Under the pieces are notes generated by a model. That model was not told where the DNA came from and made no database searches. It worked only from the letters and a program-made list of their open reading frames with translations. DNA of 5,797 nucleotides. Source: Alphaproteobacteria bacterium. Its GTDB lineage: Bacteria > Pseudomonadota > Alphaproteobacteria > Rhizobiales > Hyphomicrobiaceae. Positions 1 to 5,797 of this stretch are shown piece by piece. A program made the translations under genes and the position numbers. The DNA lies in contig JAHZKN010000316.1 of the NCBI GenBank assembly GCA_022600335.1, positions 1-5,797 on the forward strand. The letters are read 5' to 3'. Positions within the stretch are counted from its first letter, which is position 1. Each line of letters begins with the position of its first letter.

Positions 1-1
1 T

Positions 2-178
2 GCATCTGAATTTCATGGTCTGTGGGCTCGTGGCAACGATTTGCCACAATTGCGATTTATCCAGGATAATGACAGGAGCCTGACCGCGGCGCGCCTGGCG
101 CTTGTTGCCGCAACGCAAGTTGTCCTTTCTGCGGGACTAGATGTGCTCGGTGTCGAGGCTCCAGAGGCGATGCGTTAG
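2..178 (+). CDS. argS: Arginyl-tRNA synthetase, C-terminal end (partial)
   Basis: An open frame enters from the left edge and stops at TAG 176-178, giving the last 58 residues of a protein. They match the end of the anticodon-binding (DALR) domain of class I arginyl-tRNA synthetase. The segment [19 protein letters not shown] (about residues 17-35 of the fragment) is followed by a [18 protein letters not shown] ending, which is the usual ArgS C-terminus (a helix, then LG[IV]E.PE.M). The enzyme charges tRNA-Arg with arginine in the cytosol. The catalytic HIGH and KMSK motifs lie outside the window. Its place just upstream of a SPOR gene and nagZ is the known alphaproteobacterial order, which supports the call. 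The gap to the next start is 50 bases, so co-transcription is plausible. Confidence 0.9.
   Translation, partial: ASEFHGLWARGNDLPQLRFIQDNDRSLTAARLALVAATQVVLSAGLDVLGVEAPEAMR
41..70 (+). promoter_or_regulatory. Possible sigma70-type promoter inside the argS 3' end
   Basis: TTGCCA (41-46) and GATAAT (65-70) each match the sigma70 consensus at 5 of 6 positions and are 18 bases apart. Transcription would start near 77, about 150 bases ahead of the SPOR gene start at 229. The site lies in argS coding sequence that is itself conserved, so the match may be accidental. It is a candidate only. Confidence 0.25.
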
Positions 179-213
179 ACTCTGATTCGGATGCATCAGC
201 CGCATCTCGACGG

Positions 214-220
214 GTGAGGG
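214..220 (+). promoter_or_regulatory. Ribosome binding site that sets the SPOR gene start
   Basis: GTGAGGG contains GAGG and sits 8 bases ahead of ATG 229. The frame is also open from GTG 214, but that GTG is part of this purine-rich site. ATG 229 is therefore the better start, and the protein begins MSRPTGPVRH. Confidence 0.6.
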
Positions 221-228
221 AAAAATTT

Positions 229-1890
229 ATGTCACGGCCAACCGGTCCGGTACGGCATCCAGGGATGCCAGCGCCGCCAGAATTTCAAGCCGATCCGCAC
301 GCTGCGGCCACAGACTATGAGCAACCGGCTCATGGGCAAACGCAGCAACCCTACCAAGCCCAACCCCACCAACAGCCGCCCGCGCAGGCGCAGGCTCCCG
401 ATCCCCAGCAATATGCTCAGGGCTATGCGCCAAGCTATCAAGAGCAGACCGCCCCTGGCTATGCCAGCCAACAGCCGTCTGCTGCGCCAACGACTCCTGG
501 TTTCGAGCAAAACGCACAGCAGTTCAACGATCCAGCCGCTGGTGCCGCATGGCCGCAGGGCCACACAAATCCAAATGCGTACATGCAGCAGCCGGCCGCG
601 CCACAAGCGAATACGTACGCAGAACCCAGCTATGATCCAACATCAACGCCTGTGCAGGGCAATGCTGCCTACCATCAAGCGCCGCACCAGCATGTTCATC
701 CAACAACGCCGACGGCGGCACCCTCTGGGTATGATTTTAGTAGCTATGATGCGCCGCAACCCGCGGCGGCACCGGACCCTGTTGGTGTGGCGCGCCAGGA
801 ACCTCATGTCGATTGGGGACACACAAATACGTTCGCACCAACATCGGGTGCCAACGTTGCCGGCGGTGCAGCTGCTGATCTTGGATTTGCAGCGCCTCCA
901 GGTTCAGATCCGGCCCATCAACCAGTCCATGTCGATGAGGCGTATGCTGGAGACGATGAGGACTATGAATATGAGGACGAAGACGACGTCGGTCGACGTG
1001 GCGGTGTCCTCGTAGTTGCAGCTCTTGCTGGTGCCATTTTGATTGGTGGTGGTGTGGCGTACGGTTACCAGACCTTGTTTGGCGCGCCGTCGACTGGCAT
1101 GCCACCGGTTGTCAAAGGTGCCGGTGGTCCATTGAAGGTCAAGCCAGCAGATCCGGGTGGCCGCAAATTTGCCCATCGTGACAGCAAGATCATGGGTCGG
1201 CTCGGTTCGGCTGCCGGCAACACCAATGATCCTTCTAGCGGTGCCCGGCGTGTTTCGACGCTGCGGATCGGTCGTGATGGGTCAATTGTGCCGCCTGCTA
1301 GTCCGGCGGCTACGGGGGCCACTGCACCGCGTATGGTCTCTGGTCTCACGCTTGGCGACACGCCGAAAACGCCCGCTGCTGCGGCAGCACCGACTGACAC
1401 GGCAAGCATCAACAAGCCGCTTGTGGTTAAGCCGCCGGCAGCGACGCCAGCTGCAAAGACCACTCCGGTTAAAATTGCAAAAGTTGCCCCTGTTGCACCC
1501 AAAATAGCTAAACCAAAAGCGACGGCGCCAAAGCCGCCCACTGCGAATGTCGCACCGCAGCCGACGGCCAAGAAAGTCGCGGTTGCGAAGCCGGCACCCG
1601 TTGCAACCGGGCCGAAACCAACAGGTGCAGGCTATGTGGCCGTGCTCGCTTCAGTGCCGGTTTCAAAGTCAAGCCGCATGGACGCATTGAAACAGTTTGC
1701 TGATATGCAGCAGAAATATACCCAGGCTTTGCAAAATAAGACCCCCGATGTGCAGCAGGCAAATCTTGGTGCTAAGGGCACCTACCATCGATTGATAGCT
1801 GGCCCGCCTGGCTCAGCTCAGTCGGCGCGTACAGTTTGTGACTCGCTTAAATCCGCTGGCTATGGCGACTGCTGGGTGCTTGCATATTAG
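229..1890 (+). CDS. SPOR-domain inner-membrane protein with long disordered cytoplasmic arm
   Basis: This is a 553-residue single-pass membrane protein. Residues 1-240 are low complexity, rich in Gln, Pro, Ala and Tyr, with no lysine. A strongly acidic patch (241-253), RR (256-257) and one hydrophobic segment (about 258-280) follow, which places the N-terminus in the cytoplasm. Residues about 301-352 hold a PLKVKPADPGG...RLG...RVSTLRIGRDGSIV block that I recognise from alphaproteobacterial SPOR proteins. Next comes a basic Ala/Pro/Lys/Thr linker (about 355-465), suited to crossing the periplasm. The C-terminal SPOR domain (466-553) starts GAGYVAVLASV and ends CDSLKSAGYGDCWVLAY. SPOR domains bind peptidoglycan glycan strands lacking stem peptides, usually at the division septum. 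The architecture resembles FtsN or DedD, but no FtsN-specific motif is visible, so a division role is inferred. Cys537 and Cys548 lie in the last helix and strand and could form a disulfide. nagZ follows after 108 bases. Confidence 0.88.
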   Translation: MSRPTGPVRHPGMPAPPEFQADPHAAATDYEQPAHGQTQQPYQAQPHQQPPAQAQAPDPQQYAQGYAPSYQEQTAPGYASQQPSAAPTTPGFEQNAQQFNDPAAGAAWPQGHTNPNAYMQQPAAPQANTYAEPSYDPTSTPVQGNAAYHQAPHQHVHPTTPTAAPSGYDFSSYDAPQPAAAPDPVGVARQEPHVDWGHTNTFAPTSGANVAGGAAADLGFAAPPGSDPAHQPVHVDEAYAGDDEDYEYEDEDDVGRRGGVLVVAALAGAILIGGGVAYGYQTLFGAPSTGMPPVVKGAGGPLKVKPADPGGRKFAHRDSKIMGRLGSAAGNTNDPSSGARRVSTLRIGRDGSIVPPASPAATGATAPRMVSGLTLGDTPKTPAAAAAPTDTASINKPLVVKPPAATPAAKTTPVKIAKVAPVAPKIAKPKATAPKPPTANVAPQPTAKKVAVAKPAPVATGPKPTGAGYVAVLASVPVSKSSRMDALKQFADMQQKYTQALQNKTPDVQQANLGAKGTYHRLIAGPPGSAQSARTVCDSLKSAGYGDCWVLAY

Positions 1891-1989
1891 TGGCCCCTGC
1901 GCTGGGTGCGCTTGTTTGCACGATCATGCGTTGACGCTAGTGTTGCCGAACCGCTGTCTTTGCAAAATTTCCAAACATCGAATTGAGAC

Positions 1990-1993
1990 AGGA
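1990..1993 (+). promoter_or_regulatory. Ribosome binding site of nagZ
   Basis: AGGA (within ACAGGAC) lies 5 bases ahead of ATG 1999. It fixes the nagZ start, which also agrees with where GH3 NagZ proteins normally begin. Confidence 0.6.
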
Positions 1994-1998
1994 CTTTA

Positions 1999-3027
1999 AT
2001 GCTGCGTGCCTTCATCACTGGTGTTGCTGGCACGGTGCTCACTGCAGAGGAACGCGCACTGCTCAGTCATGCGCGTCCGTGTGGGCTTATTCTATTTTCC
2101 CGCAACTGCGTCGCACTGGACCAAATTCGTACCCTGGTTGCCGACGTTACGGATGCTGTTGGCTCTGAAATCCTGGTTTTGATTGACCAAGAAGGTGGGC
2201 GGGTGCAGCGCTTGCGCCCTCCGCTCGGCAGGAGTCTGCCACCAGCTGCAGCTTTTGCTGACCTTTATGATCAACAGCCTGAGCGCGCGTGCGAGGCCGC
2301 GTTTGCCATTTCGCGTCTTGTCGCGCACGATCTTAAGGTCTTGGGGATCAACACCAATTGTACCCCAGTGCTGGATCTGCCAACGCCGGAGGCGCATGAG
2401 ATTATTGGCGACCGCGCCTTTGGCGCAGATCCGACGAAGGTCGCGAAGCTCGGTCGAGCTATTGCAGATGGTTATCTGGCAGGCGGTGTCCTGCCGGTCA
2501 TTAAGCATATTCCCGGCCATGGTCGTGCTGGTGAGGACAGTCACCTCAAGCGCCCAGTAGTGAACGCCCCACGTGATGTTCTTGAGCGATCGGATTTCAA
2601 GCCGTTTAACAGCCTTAGAGATCTACCACTGGCGATGACAGCACATGTTGTGTTTACCGCGCTCGACGCTGGCCAGCCCGCCAGCACTTCACCCATAGTG
2701 ATCAAAGACGTGATCCGAGACTGGATCGGCTTTGATGGTCTGCTGATGAGCGATGATGTCTCGATGAAGGCTTTAGGCGGTAGCTTGGCTGAACGCGCTC
2801 GCGCCGTGCTTGCGGCTGGTACCGACGTGGTGCTTCATTGTAATGGCAATCTGGCTGAGATGCGTGATGTTGCCCGTGAGGCCCCGGAGCTTTCAGGTCC
2901 ATCTCTCAAGCGTTTTCAAGCGGCTTTGACCATGGTCGGCCATACCGAACCCCTTGATCACGGCCGGGCTGAAGGGCTTTTAGAGGCCCTTTTGACAACT
3001 CCTCGCACGACCTCTGAATCAGTGTAA
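1999..3027 (+). CDS. nagZ: Beta-N-acetylhexosaminidase NagZ (GH3)
   Basis: A complete 342-residue protein, close to the E. coli NagZ length of about 341. It removes N-acetylglucosamine from GlcNAc-1,6-anhydro-MurNAc (peptides) during peptidoglycan recycling. No signal peptide is visible, so a cytosolic location fits. The family motifs are present in order: DQEGGRVQRL with Asp63, which binds the sugar; GDRAFG (137-142), with the substrate-contacting Arg139; KHIPGHGRAGEDSH (169-182), whose Asp180-Ser-His182 forms the Asp-His dyad acting as general acid/base in NagZ; and MSDDVSM, where the first Asp (Asp252) aligns with the catalytic nucleophile. All key residues are intact, so an active enzyme is expected. 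In species with an inducible AmpC, NagZ products signal beta-lactam induction; nothing here shows that. It lies between the SPOR gene and scpA in the usual alphaproteobacterial order. Confidence 0.96.
   Translation: MLRAFITGVAGTVLTAEERALLSHARPCGLILFSRNCVALDQIRTLVADVTDAVGSEILVLIDQEGGRVQRLRPPLGRSLPPAAAFADLYDQQPERACEAAFAISRLVAHDLKVLGINTNCTPVLDLPTPEAHEIIGDRAFGADPTKVAKLGRAIADGYLAGGVLPVIKHIPGHGRAGEDSHLKRPVVNAPRDVLERSDFKPFNSLRDLPLAMTAHVVFTALDAGQPASTSPIVIKDVIRDWIGFDGLLMSDDVSMKALGGSLAERARAVLAAGTDVVLHCNGNLAEMRDVAREAPELSGPSLKRFQAALTMVGHTEPLDHGRAEGLLEALLTTPRTTSESV
2972..2997 (+). promoter_or_regulatory. Terminator-like hairpin abutting a consensus -35 box
   Basis: AAGGGC (2972-2977) pairs with GCCCTT (2986-2991) around an 8-base loop, and a short T run (2990-2993) sits at its 3' side. 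TTGACA (2992-2997), a perfect -35 hexamer, follows at once. No good -10 box is found at 16-18 bases: CTGAAT at 3014-3019 matches only 3 of 6 positions. The site is inside the last codons of nagZ. It could weakly separate nagZ from scpA transcription, or be chance. Confidence 0.2.
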
Positions 3028-3030
3028 TCT

Positions 3031-3046
3031 AGGCCGGCTTTGGCCT
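3031..3046 (+). other. Small hairpin in the nagZ-scpA gap
   Basis: AGGCC (3031-3035) and GGCCT (3042-3046) form a 5-bp stem with a 6-base loop just after the nagZ stop. No T tract follows, so it is not a standard intrinsic terminator. It may help protect the nagZ mRNA end or mean nothing. Confidence 0.2.
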
Positions 3047-3110
3047 CTACTGCCCAAGACGGGGCCGCAGGGTGCAGGGCCCAGTATCAAGCGCAACCAT
3101 AAAAAGATCC

Positions 3111-3950
3111 ATGACCGAAGACCGCGATCCGCAGCAAATTGAGCACAGCGACTGGGAGGCCCCAGCCGGTGACGACGCGCCCACAGACAGTGAGGCGCTG
3201 ATTGTTGATGTCGCAGGCTTTGAAGGCCCGTTGGATTTACTGCTGGCAATGGCGAGAACGCAGAAAGTCGATCTAGCTCAGATCTCTGTGCTGGCGCTCG
3301 TTGAGCAATACCTCGCCTATATTGAACAAGCGCAGCGCACCAAATTGGAGCTTGCAGCTGACTACCTGGTTATGGCGGCCTGGCTGGCATTTTTAAAATC
3401 GCGGCTGCTGCTGCCGAAGGAAGACGATGACGATGCCGAAGTTAGTGCGGAAGAGATGGCCCAGCGGCTTGCGTTCCGTCTCAAGCGATTGCAAGCCATG
3501 CAGCAGGCCTTGGCACAGTTGATGACGCGCAATCGACTTGGTCAGGACGTCTTTCAGCGCGGGCGACCAGAGCCGGTAAAAACGCATCGCAAGACGGAGT
3601 GGACGGCAGAGATTTATGATTTGTTGAAGGCCTACTCAGATCAGCGCAAACGAACGATCGTGCACACCCATGTCGTGAAGGCACGTAAGGTCTGGTCAAT
3701 CAAAGATGCCCGGCAACGATTGCAGTCTTTAGTGGGCCAGGAAAATGTTGGCAATTGGGTGCAGCTTGAAATGTTCATAGAGCACTACTTGCCACACGGA
3801 GAGGAGGGTCGCTCTGCCCTTGCAAGTTCATTTGGTGCGACGCTGGAAATGGCACGCGAGGGCCTGGTGCAGCTGCGACAGGAAGCGCCGTTCGAGCCAA
3901 TTTACATGCGTCGCTGTGAGCTCGGCGCAGAATGGGAGCGCATCGGCTAA
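3111..3950 (+). CDS. scpA: Segregation and condensation protein A (kleisin)
   Basis: ScpA is the kleisin of the bacterial SMC-ScpAB condensin. It bridges the SMC heads and binds a ScpB dimer through its middle part. The 279-residue product shows the N-terminal signature FEGPLDLLL (37-45), then AQISVLALVEQYLAYIEQA and DYLVMAAWLAFLKSRLLLP (84-102), the helices that bind the SMC neck. A Glu/Asp-rich hinge (104-115) follows, and then a charged middle region. The C-terminal winged helix (about 215-268) ends APFEPIYMRRC, as in alphaproteobacterial ScpA. The first 33 residues are an acidic, poorly conserved lead-in. Start choice is uncertain. ATG 3111 has only a weak purine run (AAAAAGA) ahead of it. 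The frame is open from GTG 3072, which would add 13 residues with no better ribosome site. The family homology begins after both. scpB follows after 65 bases. Confidence 0.93.
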   Translation: MTEDRDPQQIEHSDWEAPAGDDAPTDSEALIVDVAGFEGPLDLLLAMARTQKVDLAQISVLALVEQYLAYIEQAQRTKLELAADYLVMAAWLAFLKSRLLLPKEDDDDAEVSAEEMAQRLAFRLKRLQAMQQALAQLMTRNRLGQDVFQRGRPEPVKTHRKTEWTAEIYDLLKAYSDQRKRTIVHTHVVKARKVWSIKDARQRLQSLVGQENVGNWVQLEMFIEHYLPHGEEGRSALASSFGATLEMAREGLVQLRQEAPFEPIYMRRCELGAEWERIG

Positions 3951-3976
3951 GGCGTGTGAAGGCCACTGGCCACGAA

Positions 3977-3996
3977 TTGAAGCGACTTCAAAAGTC
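3977..3996 (+). repeat. Two overlapping inverted repeats ahead of scpB
   Basis: TTGAAG-CGA-CTTCAA (3977-3991) is a perfect 6-bp stem with a 3-base loop. GACTT-CAA-AAGTC (3984-3996) is a second perfect 5-bp stem that reuses the CTTCAA half. The two hairpins exclude each other. They end 5 bases before the scpB ribosome site at 4002-4005. Function is unknown; they could be a protein-binding site, an RNA switch or chance. Confidence 0.35.
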
Positions 3997-4001
3997 ACGA
4001 T

Positions 4002-4005
4002 GAGG
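4002..4005 (+). promoter_or_regulatory. Ribosome binding site of scpB
   Basis: GAGG lies 10 bases ahead of ATG 4016, slightly long but acceptable spacing. It supports the ATG as the scpB start. Confidence 0.5.
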
Positions 4006-4015
4006 CATTTCTGAA

Positions 4016-4948
4016 ATGGTTCCGCCAAAATTGAAACTGGTAAAGAACGCAGACGTTGATAACGACAACGTTCCGACTGAAGCTGACCGCACGTCGCCGG
4101 AGGCCGTTGAGCTGGCGGCTGCACTGACGAACGCGCGCGCTGACTTGCCCGGTGGGTATTCACAATTATCCGGTTCCGATCACGGTGAGCAGCTGAGAAT
4201 TATTGAGGCTGTGATTTTTGCAGCCCCAGAGCCGGTGGATGAAGCAACGCTCAAGAGCCATCTATCAGATGGAGCAGATATTGCCGCACTGCTTCAAGAC
4301 GTGCAGACGCTTTATGCCGATCGCGGCGTGCATCTGGTTAAAGTGGCTGGCAAATGGACGTTTCGCACAGCGGACGATCTTGCGTTTGTGTTACAAAAGC
4401 ATGCCAAAGAAACGCGGCGATTGTCGAAAGCTGCGCTCGAAACTCTGGCCATTATCGCTTATCACCAACCGGTTACACGCGCTGAAATCGAAGAGGTGCG
4501 TGGTGTCACTATCTCAACGGGCACTCTTGATATTTTGATGGAAACGGGTTGGGTGCGCCCGCGTGGGCGCCGTCGGGCACCGGGCAAACCCATAACCTAT
4601 GGCACCTCGGAAGCCTTCCTTAGTCACTTCAGCCTTGAGAACGTGCAAGATTTGCCGGGCTTGCGGGAACTAAAGGCTGCTGGTTTATTGGATTCCACGC
4701 TCCCACCAGGATTTGAGGTACCATCACCGACCGATGTCGCAGCCTTGATGCCAGATGAGCTGCCGCTGGATGCAGCAGATGACGAGGAAGAGTTTGACGA
4801 CACAGATGACTGTCAGGAGCTTTTGGCCTTCGAGACAGATGATGATGATGAAAGGTCCGACGGCGAGGTCTCTGGAAACAACGATTCCGACGACGACTTG
4901 CCCACTGCACCGACTGCGCTTATGCCTGACCCATCAGATGAGGCATAA
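4016..4948 (+). CDS. scpB: Segregation and condensation protein B with acidic tail
   Basis: ScpB forms a dimer of tandem winged-helix domains that binds the ScpA kleisin in the SMC condensin. The family core spans about residues 60-225. It starts LRIIEAVIFAAPEPV, continues with the first winged helix (VHLVKVAGKWTFRT), and holds the hallmark LSKAALETLAIIAYHQPVTR (136-155) and IEEVRGV. It then reads ILMETGWVRPRGRRRAPGKP, YGTSEAFLSHFSL, and LPGLRELKAAGLL (213-225). The whole protein is 310 residues, well above the roughly 180-240 usual for ScpB. The excess is an N-terminal lead of about 59 residues and a C-terminal tail (226-310) with 31 Asp/Glu and only one basic residue by my count. The tail is probably disordered. 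It follows scpA as in most genomes. The next gene begins 36 bases after the stop and in the same frame. Confidence 0.93.
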   Translation: MVPPKLKLVKNADVDNDNVPTEADRTSPEAVELAAALTNARADLPGGYSQLSGSDHGEQLRIIEAVIFAAPEPVDEATLKSHLSDGADIAALLQDVQTLYADRGVHLVKVAGKWTFRTADDLAFVLQKHAKETRRLSKAALETLAIIAYHQPVTRAEIEEVRGVTISTGTLDILMETGWVRPRGRRRAPGKPITYGTSEAFLSHFSLENVQDLPGLRELKAAGLLDSTLPPGFEVPSPTDVAALMPDELPLDAADDEEEFDDTDDCQELLAFETDDDDERSDGEVSGNNDSDDDLPTAPTALMPDPSDEA

Positions 4949-4984
4949 CAGTCTCATTGGCTCAATGAACTCGAGTTGCGCGTA

Positions 4985-5797
4985 GTGAACGAAATCCGTC
5001 GCCCTGGTGTTGGAAGTGCTGCTGCGGTCACACCTCAGCGCACCAAAACGCAGGTCCGCGCTGCGGCGACCATTGCTGCGCGGCTGACCTTCGAGTCCGT
5101 TTCGCGCCGCTATGGTGAGGTTTTTGCGCTTCAAGATTTTAGTCTTGATATCGCGCCTGGCGAGGTGGTCTGTCTGCTTGGGCCATCAGGGTGTGGCAAG
5201 TCAACATTGCTGCGCGTGGCCGCCGGTCTTGAACGGCCGTCGTCGGGTCGAATTCTGATCAACAACCAAGAAGTTGCTGGCGACAACGACTTTGTGCCAC
5301 CGGAGCGGCGCGGCGTTGGCCTGATGTTTCAAGACTTTGCGTTGTTTCCTCATTTAACAATTGTCGACAATGTCGCGTTTGGGTTGAAAGCGCTGCCGAA
5401 GGACGAAGCCCTTCGCGAAGCAACAACCATGCTGGCGCGTGTTGGCTTGGAAAAATATGCTGATGCGTATCCGCATATTCTGTCGGGAGGAGAGCAACAG
5501 CGGGTGGCGTTAGCCCGGGCCATCGTGCCGCGCCCCTCTGTCATGTTGATGGATGAACCCTTTTCTGGTCTCGACGTGCAATTACGCGAAACCATGCAGG
5601 AAGAAACGCTGGCGTTGCTGCGTGAGACACGTGCCACGTCGATGATTGTGACACACCACCCCGAAGAGGCGTTGCGCCTTGGCGATCGTATTGCTGTTAT
5701 GCGCAAGGGACGCATCGTGCAAGTCGGCAATGCAGAAGAGCTGTATAACGCGCCGAAAGAGTTGTTTGTCGCGCGCTTGTTTTCTGAAATTAATGAA
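4985..5797 (+). CDS. ABC transporter ATP-binding protein, FbpC/PotA type (partial)
   Basis: The frame runs open from GTG 4985 to the right edge, 271 codons without a stop. All nucleotide-binding motifs are intact: A-loop Tyr43; Walker A GPSGCGKST (66-74); Q-loop Gln116 in LMFQDFALFPHLT; signature LSGGEQQRV (166-174); Walker B VMLMDEP with Asp190 and Glu191; D-loop SGLD (194-197); and switch His224 in VTHHPEEA. PPERRGVGLMFQDFALFPHLT and PFSGLDVQLRE point to the importer ATPases for ferric iron, polyamine or similar solutes (FbpC/PotA/ThiQ group). The substrate cannot be told. The C-terminal TOBE region, if present, lies outside the window, and no permease or binding protein is visible. The start is uncertain: there is no in-frame ATG, TTG 4976 is an alternative, and GTG 4985 leaves about 33 residues ahead of the domain. 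The usual VTHD is VTHH here. Confidence 0.9.
   Translation, partial: MNEIRRPGVGSAAAVTPQRTKTQVRAAATIAARLTFESVSRRYGEVFALQDFSLDIAPGEVVCLLGPSGCGKSTLLRVAAGLERPSSGRILINNQEVAGDNDFVPPERRGVGLMFQDFALFPHLTIVDNVAFGLKALPKDEALREATTMLARVGLEKYADAYPHILSGGEQQRVALARAIVPRPSVMLMDEPFSGLDVQLRETMQEETLALLRETRATSMIVTHHPEEALRLGDRIAVMRKGRIVQVGNAEELYNAPKELFVARLFSEINE

Noticed and set aside
317..1015. Plus-strand open frame of 232 codons, very Arg/Met/Pro-rich
   Set aside because: It is an out-of-frame reading of the low-complexity N-terminal part of the SPOR gene, with a composition unlike a real protein.
1065..1571. Long minus-strand open frame (168 codons), Gly/Ala/Val-rich and membrane-like
   Set aside because: It is the antisense of the Ala/Pro/Lys-rich linker of the SPOR gene. 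GC-rich alanine and proline codons avoid stops on the other strand. No ribosome site or family resemblance was seen.
1871..1909. GCTGGGTGC repeated at 1871-1879 and 1901-1909
   Set aside because: Nine bases repeated once, 30 bases apart, with one copy inside coding sequence and no further copies seen. Chance is likely.
1899..1917. GCGC-TGGGT-GCGC hairpin followed by TTGTTT after the SPOR gene
   Set aside because: The stem is only 4 bp and the T run is broken, so it is too weak to call a terminator.
1931..1968. TTGACG (1931-1936) as a promoter for nagZ
   Set aside because: At 17 bases spacing the -10 would be CTGTCT, and the better CAAAAT (1963-1968) is 26 bases away. No acceptable pair exists.
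3061..3082. GGGCC...GGCCC inverted repeat around GTG 3072
   Set aside because: A 5-bp stem with an 11-base loop in a GC-rich stretch, with no T run. It is not distinguishable from chance.
4755..4985. Plus-strand open frame of 76 codons over the scpB 3' end
   Set aside because: It is mostly a shifted reading of the acidic scpB tail (repeated GAT/GAC read as ATG/ACG). Only its last codons lie outside scpB.

Overview
The window looks like a piece of an alphaproteobacterial chromosome. The order argS (3' end) - SPOR-domain protein - nagZ - scpA - scpB, all on the + strand, is a gene neighbourhood known from many Alphaproteobacteria, where tatA/tatB/tatC often come next. The proteins agree with this: the SPOR protein carries the juxtamembrane block typical of alphaproteobacterial SPOR proteins, and ScpA and ScpB have the alphaproteobacterial look. 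The DNA is moderately GC-rich by eye. I cannot name a genus.

Layout: 2-178 is the last 58 codons of argS. 229-1890 is a 553-residue single-pass membrane protein with a long disordered cytoplasmic N-terminus and a C-terminal SPOR domain. 1999-3027 is nagZ (beta-N-acetylglucosaminidase, GH3). 3111-3950 is scpA and 4016-4948 is scpB, which encode the kleisin and winged-helix partners of the SMC condensin. 4985-5797 is the 5' part of an ABC transporter ATPase of the FbpC/PotA type that runs off the right edge. Gaps between genes are 36 to 108 bases, so the whole window may be one co-directional transcription unit. No gene-free stretch reaches 300 bases. I see no tRNA, rRNA, CRISPR array, insertion sequence, attachment site or origin.

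How the genes fit together: the SPOR protein should bind septal peptidoglycan stripped of stem peptides. NagZ recycles peptidoglycan fragments in the cytosol. ScpA and ScpB complete SMC for chromosome organisation. The middle of the window is therefore a cell-envelope and chromosome-segregation cluster attached to a translation gene. The ABC ATPase is unrelated in function and stands where a tat gene would often be.

I found no convincing undescribed system. The points most worth a second look are the lysine-free, Gln/Pro/Tyr-rich cytoplasmic arm of the SPOR protein, the long acidic tail of ScpB, the ABC gene in place of tatA (in the same reading frame as scpB, with no ATG start), and a few small inverted repeats and promoter-like sites between the genes.
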